Origin: Candidatus Portnoybacteria bacterium CG_4_10_14_0_2_um_filter_44_20
GTDB taxonomy: Bacteria; Patescibacteriota; Minisyncoccia; Portnoybacterales; GCA-002795985
NCBI GenBank assembly: GCA_002792395.1
Contig: PFOG01000140.1
Location: forward strand, 1-21,041
Direction of reading: 5' to 3'
Length of the DNA stretch: 21,041 nt
The notes under the pieces are model-generated. The model was not told the DNA's origin. It did no database searches and was given only the letters and a program-made list of their open reading frames with translations. Each line of letters starts with the position of its first letter. Within the stretch, counting starts at the first letter, position 1. Of the stretch, positions 1 through 5,086 are shown piece by piece. The translations under genes and the position numbers were made by a program.

Positions 1-462
1 TAATTGCCCCAGCGCCTTAATTGTCGCCTTAGCAATATTAAGCTTATTTTTCGATCGGGTTAATATCTTTGCCGAAATATTTTTAATGCCGGCTAAATCA
101 CAAATAGTTCGGACAGCGCCTCCAGCGACTATCCCCCGACCAACAGCAGCCGGCTTTAGTAATACCCGGACAGACCCAAATTTAGCCTCGACCTCATATG
201 GAATTGTTTCATTTTTCGTCACAATCGCAACAATATTCTTTTTGGCCTGAAGGACGGCTTTTTCAACAGCCATGCTCACGTCTTGCCCCTTGGCAACTCC
301 AGTCCCCACCCGCCCGTTTCTATTTCCCAAAACAATAACCACGCGAAATCTGAACCGACGGCCGCCGGCAACTACCCTGGTAACCCGGTCCACGCCCAAA
401 AGCTTTTGCTCGTACTCTGGTTTCTCTTTCGATCTTTCTTGATTTGGTCTCATAAATTTCAT
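1..462 (-). CDS. rpsE: 30S ribosomal protein S5, C-terminus cut by window edge
   Basis: S5 is a small-subunit protein near the mRNA entry and decoding region that contributes to translational accuracy. About 154 residues are visible; the gene runs off the left edge, so the stop codon is not seen. The translation shows the S5 double-stranded-RNA-binding-like N-domain with RVTRVVAGGRRFRFRVV and VLGNRNGRVGTGVAKG, followed by the C-domain start with LLKPAAVGRGIVAGGAVRTI, all diagnostic for S5. Two in-frame ATGs (462 and 453) could start it; I chose the first, giving MKFMRPNQ. Neither has a Shine-Dalgarno sequence. It lies 26 bp after the rplR stop, the normal spc-operon neighbour. Confidence 0.95.
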   Translation of the reverse strand, partial: MKFMRPNQERSKEKPEYEQKLLGVDRVTRVVAGGRRFRFRVVIVLGNRNGRVGTGVAKGQDVSMAVEKAVLQAKKNIVAIVTKNETIPYEVEAKFGSVRVLLKPAAVGRGIVAGGAVRTICDLAGIKNISAKILTRSKNKLNIAKATIKALGQL

Positions 463-488
463 ATGATTCAAAACTTTTTATTGATTTA

Positions 489-836
489 CTAAACTTTTAA
501 CCCGCCTTCTCGCGCACCCTCGGCCAGCGCCTTAATCCGGCCATGATATTTGTACCCTCCCCGATCAAAAACCGCGCGATAAATTTTCTTATCAATGGCT
601 TGTTTCGCCAGCATCTTACCCGCTTCGCGCGCTAACTCAACCTTTTTTAATGACTTGCTTGGCTTTAAACTTAAATCGCTTAAGCTCATCAACACCCGCC
701 CATTCTGATCATTAATCATCTGAACGTAGATGTGGGTATTACTCCTAAAAACCGAAAGCCGCGGGCACTGCGCCGTCCCCCTAACTTTAGCGCGTATTCT
801 TGCATGACGCTTTTTCCTTTGTTCTTTTTTATTCAT
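489..836 (-). CDS. rplR: 50S ribosomal protein L18
   Basis: L18 binds 5S rRNA, with L5, in the central protuberance of the large subunit. The 115 residues match the usual length of about 115-120. The basic N-terminus (MNKKEQRKKRHARIRAKVRG) is followed by the family motifs RLSVFRSNTHIYVQMIND, a LAREAGKMLAKQAI helix and the C-terminal AVFDRGGYKYHGRIKALAEGAREGG. The last of these is a strong L18 signature. It sits between rplF and rpsE as in the standard spc operon. The start ATG abuts a GATCCGCG-type palindromic spacer and has no Shine-Dalgarno sequence. Confidence 0.97.
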   Translation of the reverse strand: MNKKEQRKKRHARIRAKVRGTAQCPRLSVFRSNTHIYVQMINDQNGRVLMSLSDLSLKPSKSLKKVELAREAGKMLAKQAIDKKIYRAVFDRGGYKYHGRIKALAEGAREGGLKV

Positions 837-967
837 GAATCGCGGAACGACGCGGACTTTAACCGCGGACTGACGCGGAAATTTTTCAGCGTCGGTCCGC
901 GCAAGGTCAGCGTCAGTCAGCGTATTAGTCTGCGTGGTTCTGCGTATTGTTCTGCGTGATTCAGCGG
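837..967. repeat. Palindromic word-repeat spacer, GATCCGCG type (rplF-rplR gap)
   Basis: The whole gap is built from short words: on the plus strand the left arm carries cgcggaac, gacgcggact, ccgcggact and gacgcgga, and the right arm carries the opposite orientation (cagcgtcagt, cagcgtatta, tctgcgtggt, tctgcgtatt, tctgcgtgat). It resembles the spacers at 7946-8064, 8722-8833, 13395-13503 and 15637-15762. No terminator T-run and no gene is seen in it. Confidence 0.75.
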
Positions 968-1510
968 TTATGCCGTACCTACCGCCTTTTTGCCCGCCTT
1001 CCTTCTAACAATCTCTCCCCGATATCTTATACCCTTACCCTTATACGGCTCTGGCTTTTTGAAAGCTCTAATATTAGCTGCTGCTTGACCAACCAACCCC
1101 TTGTCTATCCCCGAAACACTGATAACATTCTTTTCGACCTTCAATTCAATGCCATCCGGGACATCAAATTCAATCAAATGCGAAAAACCTAAACTCAAAA
1201 CCAGTTTATTTCCCTGAAGAGAAGCCTTGTAGCCGACGCCCTCGATCTCTAGTGTTTTTCCAAAACCCTCTGTCACCCCCATAACCATATTAAAGATCAA
1301 CGCTCGCATTAACCCCCACAAAGCATTCACTTTTTTTATTTTGCCGGAAGGAGAAACGATTACCTGATTATCTTTGATCTCAACACTAAGACCACCGGGA
1401 AGATCTCTTGTTAATTCTCCCTTCGGCCCCTTAACAACTATCGTATGGCCGGCCAACCGAACCTCAACCCCCTGAGGAATATTAATTGGTTGTTTGCCAA
1501 TTTTGGACAT
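968..1510 (-). CDS. rplF: 50S ribosomal protein L6
   Basis: L6 is a two-domain large-subunit protein near the GTPase-associated centre and sarcin-ricin loop. It has 180 residues, the usual family length. It starts MSKIGKQPINIPQGVEV, the classical L6 opening, and ends with EPYKGKGIRYRGEIVRRKAGK, the L6 C-terminal signature (consensus P-YKGKGI-Y). The two alpha/beta repeats cover roughly residues 10-80 and 90-165. Neighbours are rpsH upstream and rplR downstream, as in the spc operon. There is no Shine-Dalgarno sequence before the ATG; a GACTACCG-type palindrome ends about 5 bp upstream. Confidence 0.98.
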   Translation of the reverse strand: MSKIGKQPINIPQGVEVRLAGHTIVVKGPKGELTRDLPGGLSVEIKDNQVIVSPSGKIKKVNALWGLMRALIFNMVMGVTEGFGKTLEIEGVGYKASLQGNKLVLSLGFSHLIEFDVPDGIELKVEKNVISVSGIDKGLVGQAAANIRAFKKPEPYKGKGIRYRGEIVRRKAGKKAVGTA

Positions 1511-1515
1511 GCAAA

Positions 1516-1592
1516 AATTGCTTACCGTCTACGGACTACCGACTACTGCTTAAATAATGCTGTAGTCTGTAGTCGGTAAGCGGTAGTCGAAG
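1516..1592. repeat. Palindromic word-repeat spacer, GACTACCG type (rpsH-rplF gap)
   Basis: The left arm has cttaccgtctacggactaccgactac broken into words of the form GACTACCG; the right arm has gtagtctgtagtcggtaagc, the same words reversed. The copy at 3338-3415 differs at only a few positions, including in the unpaired centre (gcttaaataatgc against gcttaaatgatgc). More diverged copies lie at 2283-2357, 9789-9864 and 18497-18563. Confidence 0.85.
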
Positions 1593-1596
1593 CCCT

Positions 1597-1983
1597 TTAC
1601 CAAATCTCACAAAACAATTCCCCGCCAACCCCTGCTTTTCTTGCCTCTTTGTCCGTCATCAACCCCTTAGAAGTAGAAATAACAGCCATCCCATATCCCT
1701 GCTTAACCGAATGAATTTCGTTTTTCGTTACGTATAAACGCTGTCCTGGCCTGCTCATTCTCTTTACTCCTCCGATAACCGCCTGCCCGTCTTCATATTT
1801 CAAATCGATTTTAATATATTTTTGAATATCCTTCCCCTTCTTTTCGATCTTACCAACAAACCCTTCTTTCTCTAAAATCTGAGCAAGAGACAATTTTAAT
1901 TTCGAAAAAGGAACCTTGACCGTCTGGTGTCCGACGGCTTGCGCGTTTTTGATTCTTATTAACATGTCTGCGATAGGATCCAT
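1597..1983 (-). CDS. rpsH: 30S ribosomal protein S8
   Basis: S8 binds helix 21 of 16S rRNA and is a primary assembly protein; in E. coli it also represses the spc operon. From ATG 1983 the product has 128 residues, close to the usual 130, and begins MDPIADMLIRIKNAQAVGH, the conserved S8 start. The C-terminal half carries the family signature YGMAVISTSKGLMTDKEARKAGVGGELFCEIW. An upstream in-frame extension to 2037 exists, but it only translates the palindromic spacer and was rejected. No S8-binding leader could be recognised upstream of rplE or rplX. Confidence 0.97.
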   Translation of the reverse strand: MDPIADMLIRIKNAQAVGHQTVKVPFSKLKLSLAQILEKEGFVGKIEKKGKDIQKYIKIDLKYEDGQAVIGGVKRMSRPGQRLYVTKNEIHSVKQGYGMAVISTSKGLMTDKEARKAGVGGELFCEIW

Positions 1984-2093
1984 GAATTCATATAACATAC
2001 AGCATGAAACATGTAACATCTTCGAACTTTCCGGCAATTGCGCCCCTTGCGCACATTTTTGTTACATGCCATATACTATATGTTTTATAATGA
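1984..2093. repeat. Palindromic word-repeat spacer, ATGTTACATG type (rpsN-rpsH gap)
   Basis: The left arm on the plus strand contains catataacat, acagcatgaa and acatgtaacatc. The right arm contains tgttacatgc, catatactat and atgttttata, which are reversed versions of the same words. The element touches both the rpsH start and the rpsN stop. It explains the spurious N-terminal extension of the rpsH reading frame. Confidence 0.65.
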
Positions 2094-2279
2094 CTACCAA
2101 CTGCTTTTTTTCACCCCCGGAAGAAACCCTTGACTGGCTAATTCTCGAAAACAGATTCGGCATATGTCAAAATCTCTGATATACGCTCTCTTCCTGCCGC
2201 ACCTAAAACAACGCCGGACCGATCTCGTTGAAAATTTTGGCTTTCTTTTTAATTTTGCTATTTGCGCTTTTGTGGCCAT
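2094..2279 (-). CDS. rpsN: 30S ribosomal protein S14, zinc-binding (type Z)
   Basis: S14 sits in the head of the small subunit. This is the short 61-residue zinc form: Cys24, Cys27, Cys40 and Cys43 form the CxxC-x12-CxxC ribbon ([28 protein letters not shown]), and the C-terminus [11 protein letters not shown] is the type Z signature. It lies between rplE and rpsH, the standard place for the short form. The spacer upstream is a GACTACCG-type palindrome, and no Shine-Dalgarno sequence is seen. Confidence 0.98.
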   Translation of the reverse strand: MATKAQIAKLKRKPKFSTRSVRRCFRCGRKRAYIRDFDICRICFRELASQGFLPGVKKSSW

Positions 2280-2282
2280 GAA

Positions 2283-2357
2283 GCTGCTTACTGTCTACTG
2301 ACTACCGACTACCGCCTTAAATTGTGCCGTAGTCTGTAGTCAGTCAACCGTAGTCGA
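2283..2357. repeat. Palindromic word-repeat spacer, GACTACCG type (rplE-rpsN gap)
   Basis: Arms of gtctactgactaccgactaccg and gtagtctgtagtcagtcaaccgtagtc flank a short centre. It is a diverged sibling of the copies at 1516-1592 and 3338-3415. It lies between the rplE stop and the rpsN start. Confidence 0.8.
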
Positions 2358-2359
2358 TT

Positions 2360-2896
2360 CTATTTTTTTATCGGGAATCCCATTAATCTGAATAATTCTG
2401 TGCCCTCTCCGCGATTTTTGGCATTAGTCGCGACACAAACCTCGAAGCCGAAAATTGTTTTGACTTCTTCGTGGGAAATTTCAGGAAAAATGATGTGTTC
2501 TTTTATTCCAATAGCCAAATTGCCACTTTGATCGATGATTTTTTCATCCAAACCGCGAAAATCACGGCTGCGCGGCAAAGCAAAATCGATCAAACGCCCC
2601 AGAAAATCATACATCCTTTTTCCGCGTAATGTTACTTTCATACCAACTTTCATACCTTTTCTTGTTTTGAAATTAGCAATCGATTGTTTGGCCAAAGTGA
2701 AAACAGGCTGTTGTCCGGCCACGGACGCCAGAGACTTCCGAATATCCTCTATGGCCTTTTCGTTGTCGCGAAACTTTCCCGTGCCGACATTAATCACGAC
2801 CTTGACGATTTTCGGCACCGCAAGATCGTTTCGATAGCCAAACTTCTCTTTCATGGCTGGAATTACATGTTTTCGATATTTTTCTTGTAACTTCAT
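2360..2896 (-). CDS. rplE: 50S ribosomal protein L5
   Basis: L5 binds 5S rRNA and contacts the P-site tRNA and S13 across the subunit bridge. From ATG 2896 it has 178 residues (family about 180). It begins MKLQEKYRKHVIPAMKEKFGYRN and contains VPKIVKVVINVGTGKF, the AGQQPVFTLAKQSIANFKTRKG region and KEHIIFPEIS, all L5 hallmarks. An in-frame upstream start at 2923 would add nine residues from the palindromic element at 2902-2933, so the later ATG was chosen. Order rplX-rplE-rpsN is standard. Confidence 0.97.
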   Translation of the reverse strand: MKLQEKYRKHVIPAMKEKFGYRNDLAVPKIVKVVINVGTGKFRDNEKAIEDIRKSLASVAGQQPVFTLAKQSIANFKTRKGMKVGMKVTLRGKRMYDFLGRLIDFALPRSRDFRGLDEKIIDQSGNLAIGIKEHIIFPEISHEEVKTIFGFEVCVATNAKNRGEGTELFRLMGFPIKK

Positions 2897-2901
2897 ATTA
2901 T

Positions 2902-2933
2902 TGTGAGCGGGACGCTCACGCAAGCTACGCTTA
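2902..2933. repeat. Dispersed palindromic repeat, copy 1
   Basis: The 32-bp sequence includes the perfect palindrome gtgagcg-gga-cgctcac followed by gcaagctacgctta. It recurs in inverted orientation at 13877-13908 with a single mismatch. Here it lies a few bases upstream of the rplE ATG. It resembles REP-type extragenic palindromes in form. Confidence 0.8.
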
Positions 2934-2935
2934 AT

Positions 2936-3027
2936 AGAAGCTAATTTACGCCAACTTTTGCGCCATTTTACGCCAAACGTTTCGTGGCGTTTTTTGGCGC
3001 GATTTTATGGCGTTGATTGGCCTCTAT
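2936..3027. repeat. Palindromic word-repeat spacer, ACGCCA type (rplX-rplE gap)
   Basis: The left arm carries ttacgccaac, ttgcgccatt and ttacgccaaacg. The right arm carries tggcgttttttggcgc and atggcgttgattggcc. The two arms meet at a TTTCG centre (cgtttcgtggcg). The spacer at 10696-10805 has the same words and the same flanking gaagctaat and ggc(t)tctatt ends, so the two are clearly copies of one element. Confidence 0.8.
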
Positions 3028-3333
3028 TTATATTTCCGATTGGCATTTCTTGCAAACCCGAAATTTTTCTGCCCCGGTAATCTTATATCCAACACGCGCC
3101 GCCTGTCCGCAATGAGGGCAAATTAGCTTAACATTCGAAACGGCAAATGGTTTTGGCAACTCGACTATCTGTCCCTTCTCGCCAGCTCGCCTCGGGCGCC
3201 TATGTTTTTTAACAAGATTTAGGCCCTCGATGATCACCTTTCTGTCTTTTGGCAACGACTTTAAGACTTTTCCTTTTTTAGTCCTATCCTTACCGGTTGT
3301 TATTAAAACTATGTCGTTTTTTTTGATTTTCAT
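3028..3333 (-). CDS. rplX: 50S ribosomal protein L24 with C-terminal zinc ribbon
   Basis: L24 initiates large-subunit assembly at the 5' domain of 23S rRNA and lines the exit tunnel. It has 101 residues. The KOW motif is at the N-terminus (KKNDIVLITTGKDRTKKGKVL), followed by EGLNLVKKHRRPRR, typical for L24. The C-terminus carries two cysteine pairs, Cys72/Cys75 (CPHC) and Cys94/Cys97 (CKKC), consistent with a zinc ribbon found in some bacterial L24 proteins and lost in others. It lies between rplN and rplE as expected. No Shine-Dalgarno sequence precedes the ATG. Confidence 0.97.
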   Translation of the reverse strand: MKIKKNDIVLITTGKDRTKKGKVLKSLPKDRKVIIEGLNLVKKHRRPRRAGEKGQIVELPKPFAVSNVKLICPHCGQAARVGYKITGAEKFRVCKKCQSEI

Positions 3334-3337
3334 ACCA

Positions 3338-3415
3338 AAAATTGCTTACCGTCTACGGACTACCGACTACTGCTTAAATGATGCCGTAGTCTGTAGTCGG
3401 TAAGCGATAGTCAAA
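3338..3415. repeat. Palindromic word-repeat spacer, GACTACCG type (rplN-rplX gap)
   Basis: This copy is nearly identical to the one at 1516-1592, sharing attgcttaccgtctacgg, then actaccgactactgctt, then gtagtctgtagtcggtaagc. The close match between two gaps about 1.8 kb apart points to recent copying or gene conversion. Confidence 0.85.
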
Positions 3416-3421
3416 GGCCCC

Positions 3422-3787
3422 CTATAGCACTTCCGGCGCCATTGAAACAATCTTATCAAACCCCTTTTCTTTTAACTCCCTAGCCACCGGCCCGAAGATA
3501 CGACCGCCCTTCGGATCCATGCCATCCAAAATTACGGCAGCATTGTCATCAAACCTAATATAGGAACCATCTCGCCGCCTAAGGGATTTTTTCTGCCTTA
3601 CAATAACCGCCTTAACCACATCACCTTTCTTAACTGCCTTTCGCGGCTCAGCTTCCTTGACCGAAGCCACAATAATATCGCCGATTTGGGCATATCGACG
3701 CTTGCTACCACCCAAAACCTTAAAACACTGGATCACTTTTGCTCCACTATTATCGGCAACTTTTAATCTGCTTTGAGGCTGAATCAC
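3422..3787 (-). CDS. rplN: 50S ribosomal protein L14
   Basis: L14 is on the subunit interface of the large subunit, near L19 and the bridge to 16S helix 14. The 121 residues match the family. It opens [21 protein letters not shown], the near-universal L14 start. It has [35 protein letters not shown], the family signature, and [13 protein letters not shown] appears as [28 protein letters not shown]. The start codon is GTG. It follows rpsQ as in the standard operon. No Shine-Dalgarno sequence is visible. Confidence 0.97.
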   Translation of the reverse strand: MIQPQSRLKVADNSGAKVIQCFKVLGGSKRRYAQIGDIIVASVKEAEPRKAVKKGDVVKAVIVRQKKSLRRRDGSYIRFDDNAAVILDGMDPKGGRIFGPVARELKEKGFDKIVSMAPEVL

Positions 3788-3890
3788 TAATGCTTGATTT
3801 ACGAATATCGATTTATGAATTATGAATAATTTATTAATTCCTAAATCTTAAATCTTAAATCGAATAATAAACAACTTGCTAATTCTTATG
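3788..3890. repeat. Palindromic word-repeat spacer, GATTTA/TAAATC type (rpsQ-rplN gap)
   Basis: The left arm contains gatttacgaa, tcgatttatgaa and ttatgaataat; the right arm contains ttaattcctaaatcttaaatcttaaatcgaat, mostly the reversed words. It is AT-rich and carries no gene. A perfect hairpin follows at 3891-3918. Confidence 0.6.
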
Positions 3891-3918
3891 GCTCTAGACT
3901 AGCCTGCTAGTCTAGAGC
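3891..3918. repeat. Perfect 12-bp stem hairpin just after rpsQ stop
   Basis: gctctagactag and ctagtctagagc are exact reverse complements around a four-base loop (cctg). It lies 4 bp beyond the rpsQ stop codon. On the minus (coding) strand the following bases are CATAAGAATT, so it is not a classical terminator for the operon; on the plus strand it is followed by a T-rich run (tttcttattttt), so it could stop antisense transcription. A role in RNA processing or 3'-end protection is equally possible. Confidence 0.75.
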
Positions 3919-3922
3919 TTTC

Positions 3923-4207
3923 TTATTTTTCCTCTTCTTGATCAGATGGCAATTTCCTCACTACTTCCACTACCACCCACCTCTTATCCTTACTAATCGG
4001 CTTTGTTTCCCGAATCACAACAGCATCCCCAACCTTAAATTCGTTCTTCTCGTCATGAGCCTTATATCTTTTGGTCACCTTGTATCGTTTTCTATATTTG
4101 GGATGCTCCTTCAACCTGGTCGTGGCAACTACCACGGTCTTATTCATCTTGTCTGACACCACTACACCCCGTATAACCCGCCTTTTTTTGTTCATTTTAT
4201 TTTCCAT
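3923..4207 (-). CDS. rpsQ: 30S ribosomal protein S17
   Basis: S17 is a primary 16S rRNA-binding OB-fold protein of the small-subunit body. From ATG 4207 the product has 94 residues ([20 protein letters not shown]). The core motifs are [30 protein letters not shown], then [26 protein letters not shown], all typical of S17. A start at 4195 (MNKKRR) is also possible. A longer frame to a GTG at 4240 only reads through the palindromic spacer. The bases before 4207 (GTGTTTATAAGATG) match those before rplV (GTGTTTACAAAATG), supporting this choice. It normally follows rpmC; here two envelope genes intervene. Confidence 0.95.
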   Translation of the reverse strand: MENKMNKKRRVIRGVVVSDKMNKTVVVATTRLKEHPKYRKRYKVTKRYKAHDEKNEFKVGDAVVIRETKPISKDKRWVVVEVVRKLPSDQEEEK

Positions 4208-4310
4208 CTTATAAACACTGATTCTAACGGATACTACCACGGAAACAATTGATCTCTCCGCTACTTCCGTGCCTTTATCCGCTTATTTCGTGTACTTATA
4301 AATCCGTTTT
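4208..4310. repeat. Palindromic word-repeat spacer, AACACGAA/ACGGA type (upstream of rpsQ)
   Basis: Words ataaacactg, taacggatac and cacggaaac on the left are mirrored by ctccgctact, ttccgtgcct, ttatccgctt and atttcgtgtacttataaatccg on the right. It belongs loosely with the spacers at 9416-9500 and 20943-21041. The remaining 4311-4475 is AT-rich unique sequence with only one small possible reading frame. Confidence 0.6.
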
Positions 4311-4351
4311 ATTTTTTTATTAATTTTGCAAAGTTTTATGCCGACCGAAAT

Positions 4352-4441
4352 CTACTGCGCGATCTCAAAACTGGCCAAAAACGGCAGGAACTGGTTTTGG
4401 TAAGTAATATCAGAAATAAAGTACTTGTATTCTTTCAGCAT
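4352..4441 (-). CDS. Possible small ORF or gene remnant, 29 aa
   Basis: An ATG-initiated frame of 29 codons (MLKEYKYFISDITYQNQF, then LPFLASFEIAQ, then TAG) lies in the gap between the small membrane protein and rpsQ. Its composition looks protein-like rather than like the palindromic spacers. I do not recognise it. It has no Shine-Dalgarno sequence and could be a small peptide, a remnant of a gene lost from the inserted segment, or chance. Confidence 0.2.
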   Translation of the reverse strand: MLKEYKYFISDITYQNQFLPFLASFEIAQ

Positions 4442-4475
4442 TAATTTATTGATTGCACTCGAACCCCTTTACTTT

Positions 4476-5066
4476 TCATTTCAGGAATTTGAATGATGAA
4501 ACGATTTGATCAAGAATTTCCATATATTGCTCACTGTCATCAGTGCCTATAATTATCCGCGAATCGCCCATGGGCAGAATGACCGCTATTTCTTTTCTGT
4601 CCTCAAAATTATACTCATATTTAATGCCTTGAACTCCATCCAAGATAATATTAGAAGTTGTTTTTTCGATACCGCCGAATGACTTATCGATAAATTCAGG
4701 CAAAACAATATTGATACCAATAGGAAAGCTTGAATGCCTTTCATTTGTAGGCACTACCTTTAGATTAAACTCGGAATAATAATTTACAAAATAATTTTCT
4801 TCTACTGCCCAATCCTCTGGATACTGGAATTCGAAACCATATTCTTCATTACGATAAGTTTTCAGTGTAAGTGTGCTTGATGTTGTTGCGGCAGATAAAG
4901 TGGTAGCTGTCTGCTGTTCTTCGTTATTTGGCGACGAAGTCTCTGTCGTTGGCAATTCTTTCTGCTTACTGAAAAACAGCCAGCCGCAAACAAGACCAAC
5001 TACTAACAGAATTAGTGCCAAAAGAATGATCCCAACGACAATTTTTTTGTTAAAAAATAATTTCAT
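4476..5066 (-). CDS. Small membrane-anchored extracytoplasmic protein, PsbP-like domain
   Basis: The product has 196 residues from ATG 5066. One hydrophobic segment (about residues 9-32, VVGIILLALILLVVGLVCGW) follows a short basic N-terminus, so the protein is probably anchored with its C-terminus outside. A Ser/Thr/Glu-rich linker (about 38-67) leads to a compact domain (about 69-196) opening YRNEEYGFEFQYPEDW. This opening is common in small secreted proteins with a PsbP-like fold; that fold assignment is inference. No catalytic motif is visible. It starts 20 bp after the NlpC/P60 gene stop and is probably co-transcribed with it, so the two may act together at the envelope. A TTG start at 5078 is possible but less likely. 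The function is unknown. Confidence 0.75.
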   Translation of the reverse strand: MKLFFNKKIVVGIILLALILLVVGLVCGWLFFSKQKELPTTETSSPNNEEQQTATTLSAATTSSTLTLKTYRNEEYGFEFQYPEDWAVEENYFVNYYSEFNLKVVPTNERHSSFPIGINIVLPEFIDKSFGGIEKTTSNIILDGVQGIKYEYNFEDRKEIAVILPMGDSRIIIGTDDSEQYMEILDQIVSSFKFLK

Positions 5067-5086
5067 ATATAAAAGCAAATAATTTA

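Noticed and set aside
1984..2037. N-terminal extension of S8 (MPESSKMLHVSCCMLYEF)
   Set aside because: It only translates the ATGTTACATG-type spacer; MDPIADMLIRIKN is the conserved S8 start.
2094..2279. Zinc-free S14 paralogue or a split S14
   Set aside because: The four cysteines and the full-length 61-residue frame are intact, so this is a normal type Z S14.
4208..4240. GTG-initiated extension of S17 ([11 protein letters not shown])
   Set aside because: It reads through the palindromic spacer and is not part of the S17 family; ATG 4207 has the same upstream context as rplV.
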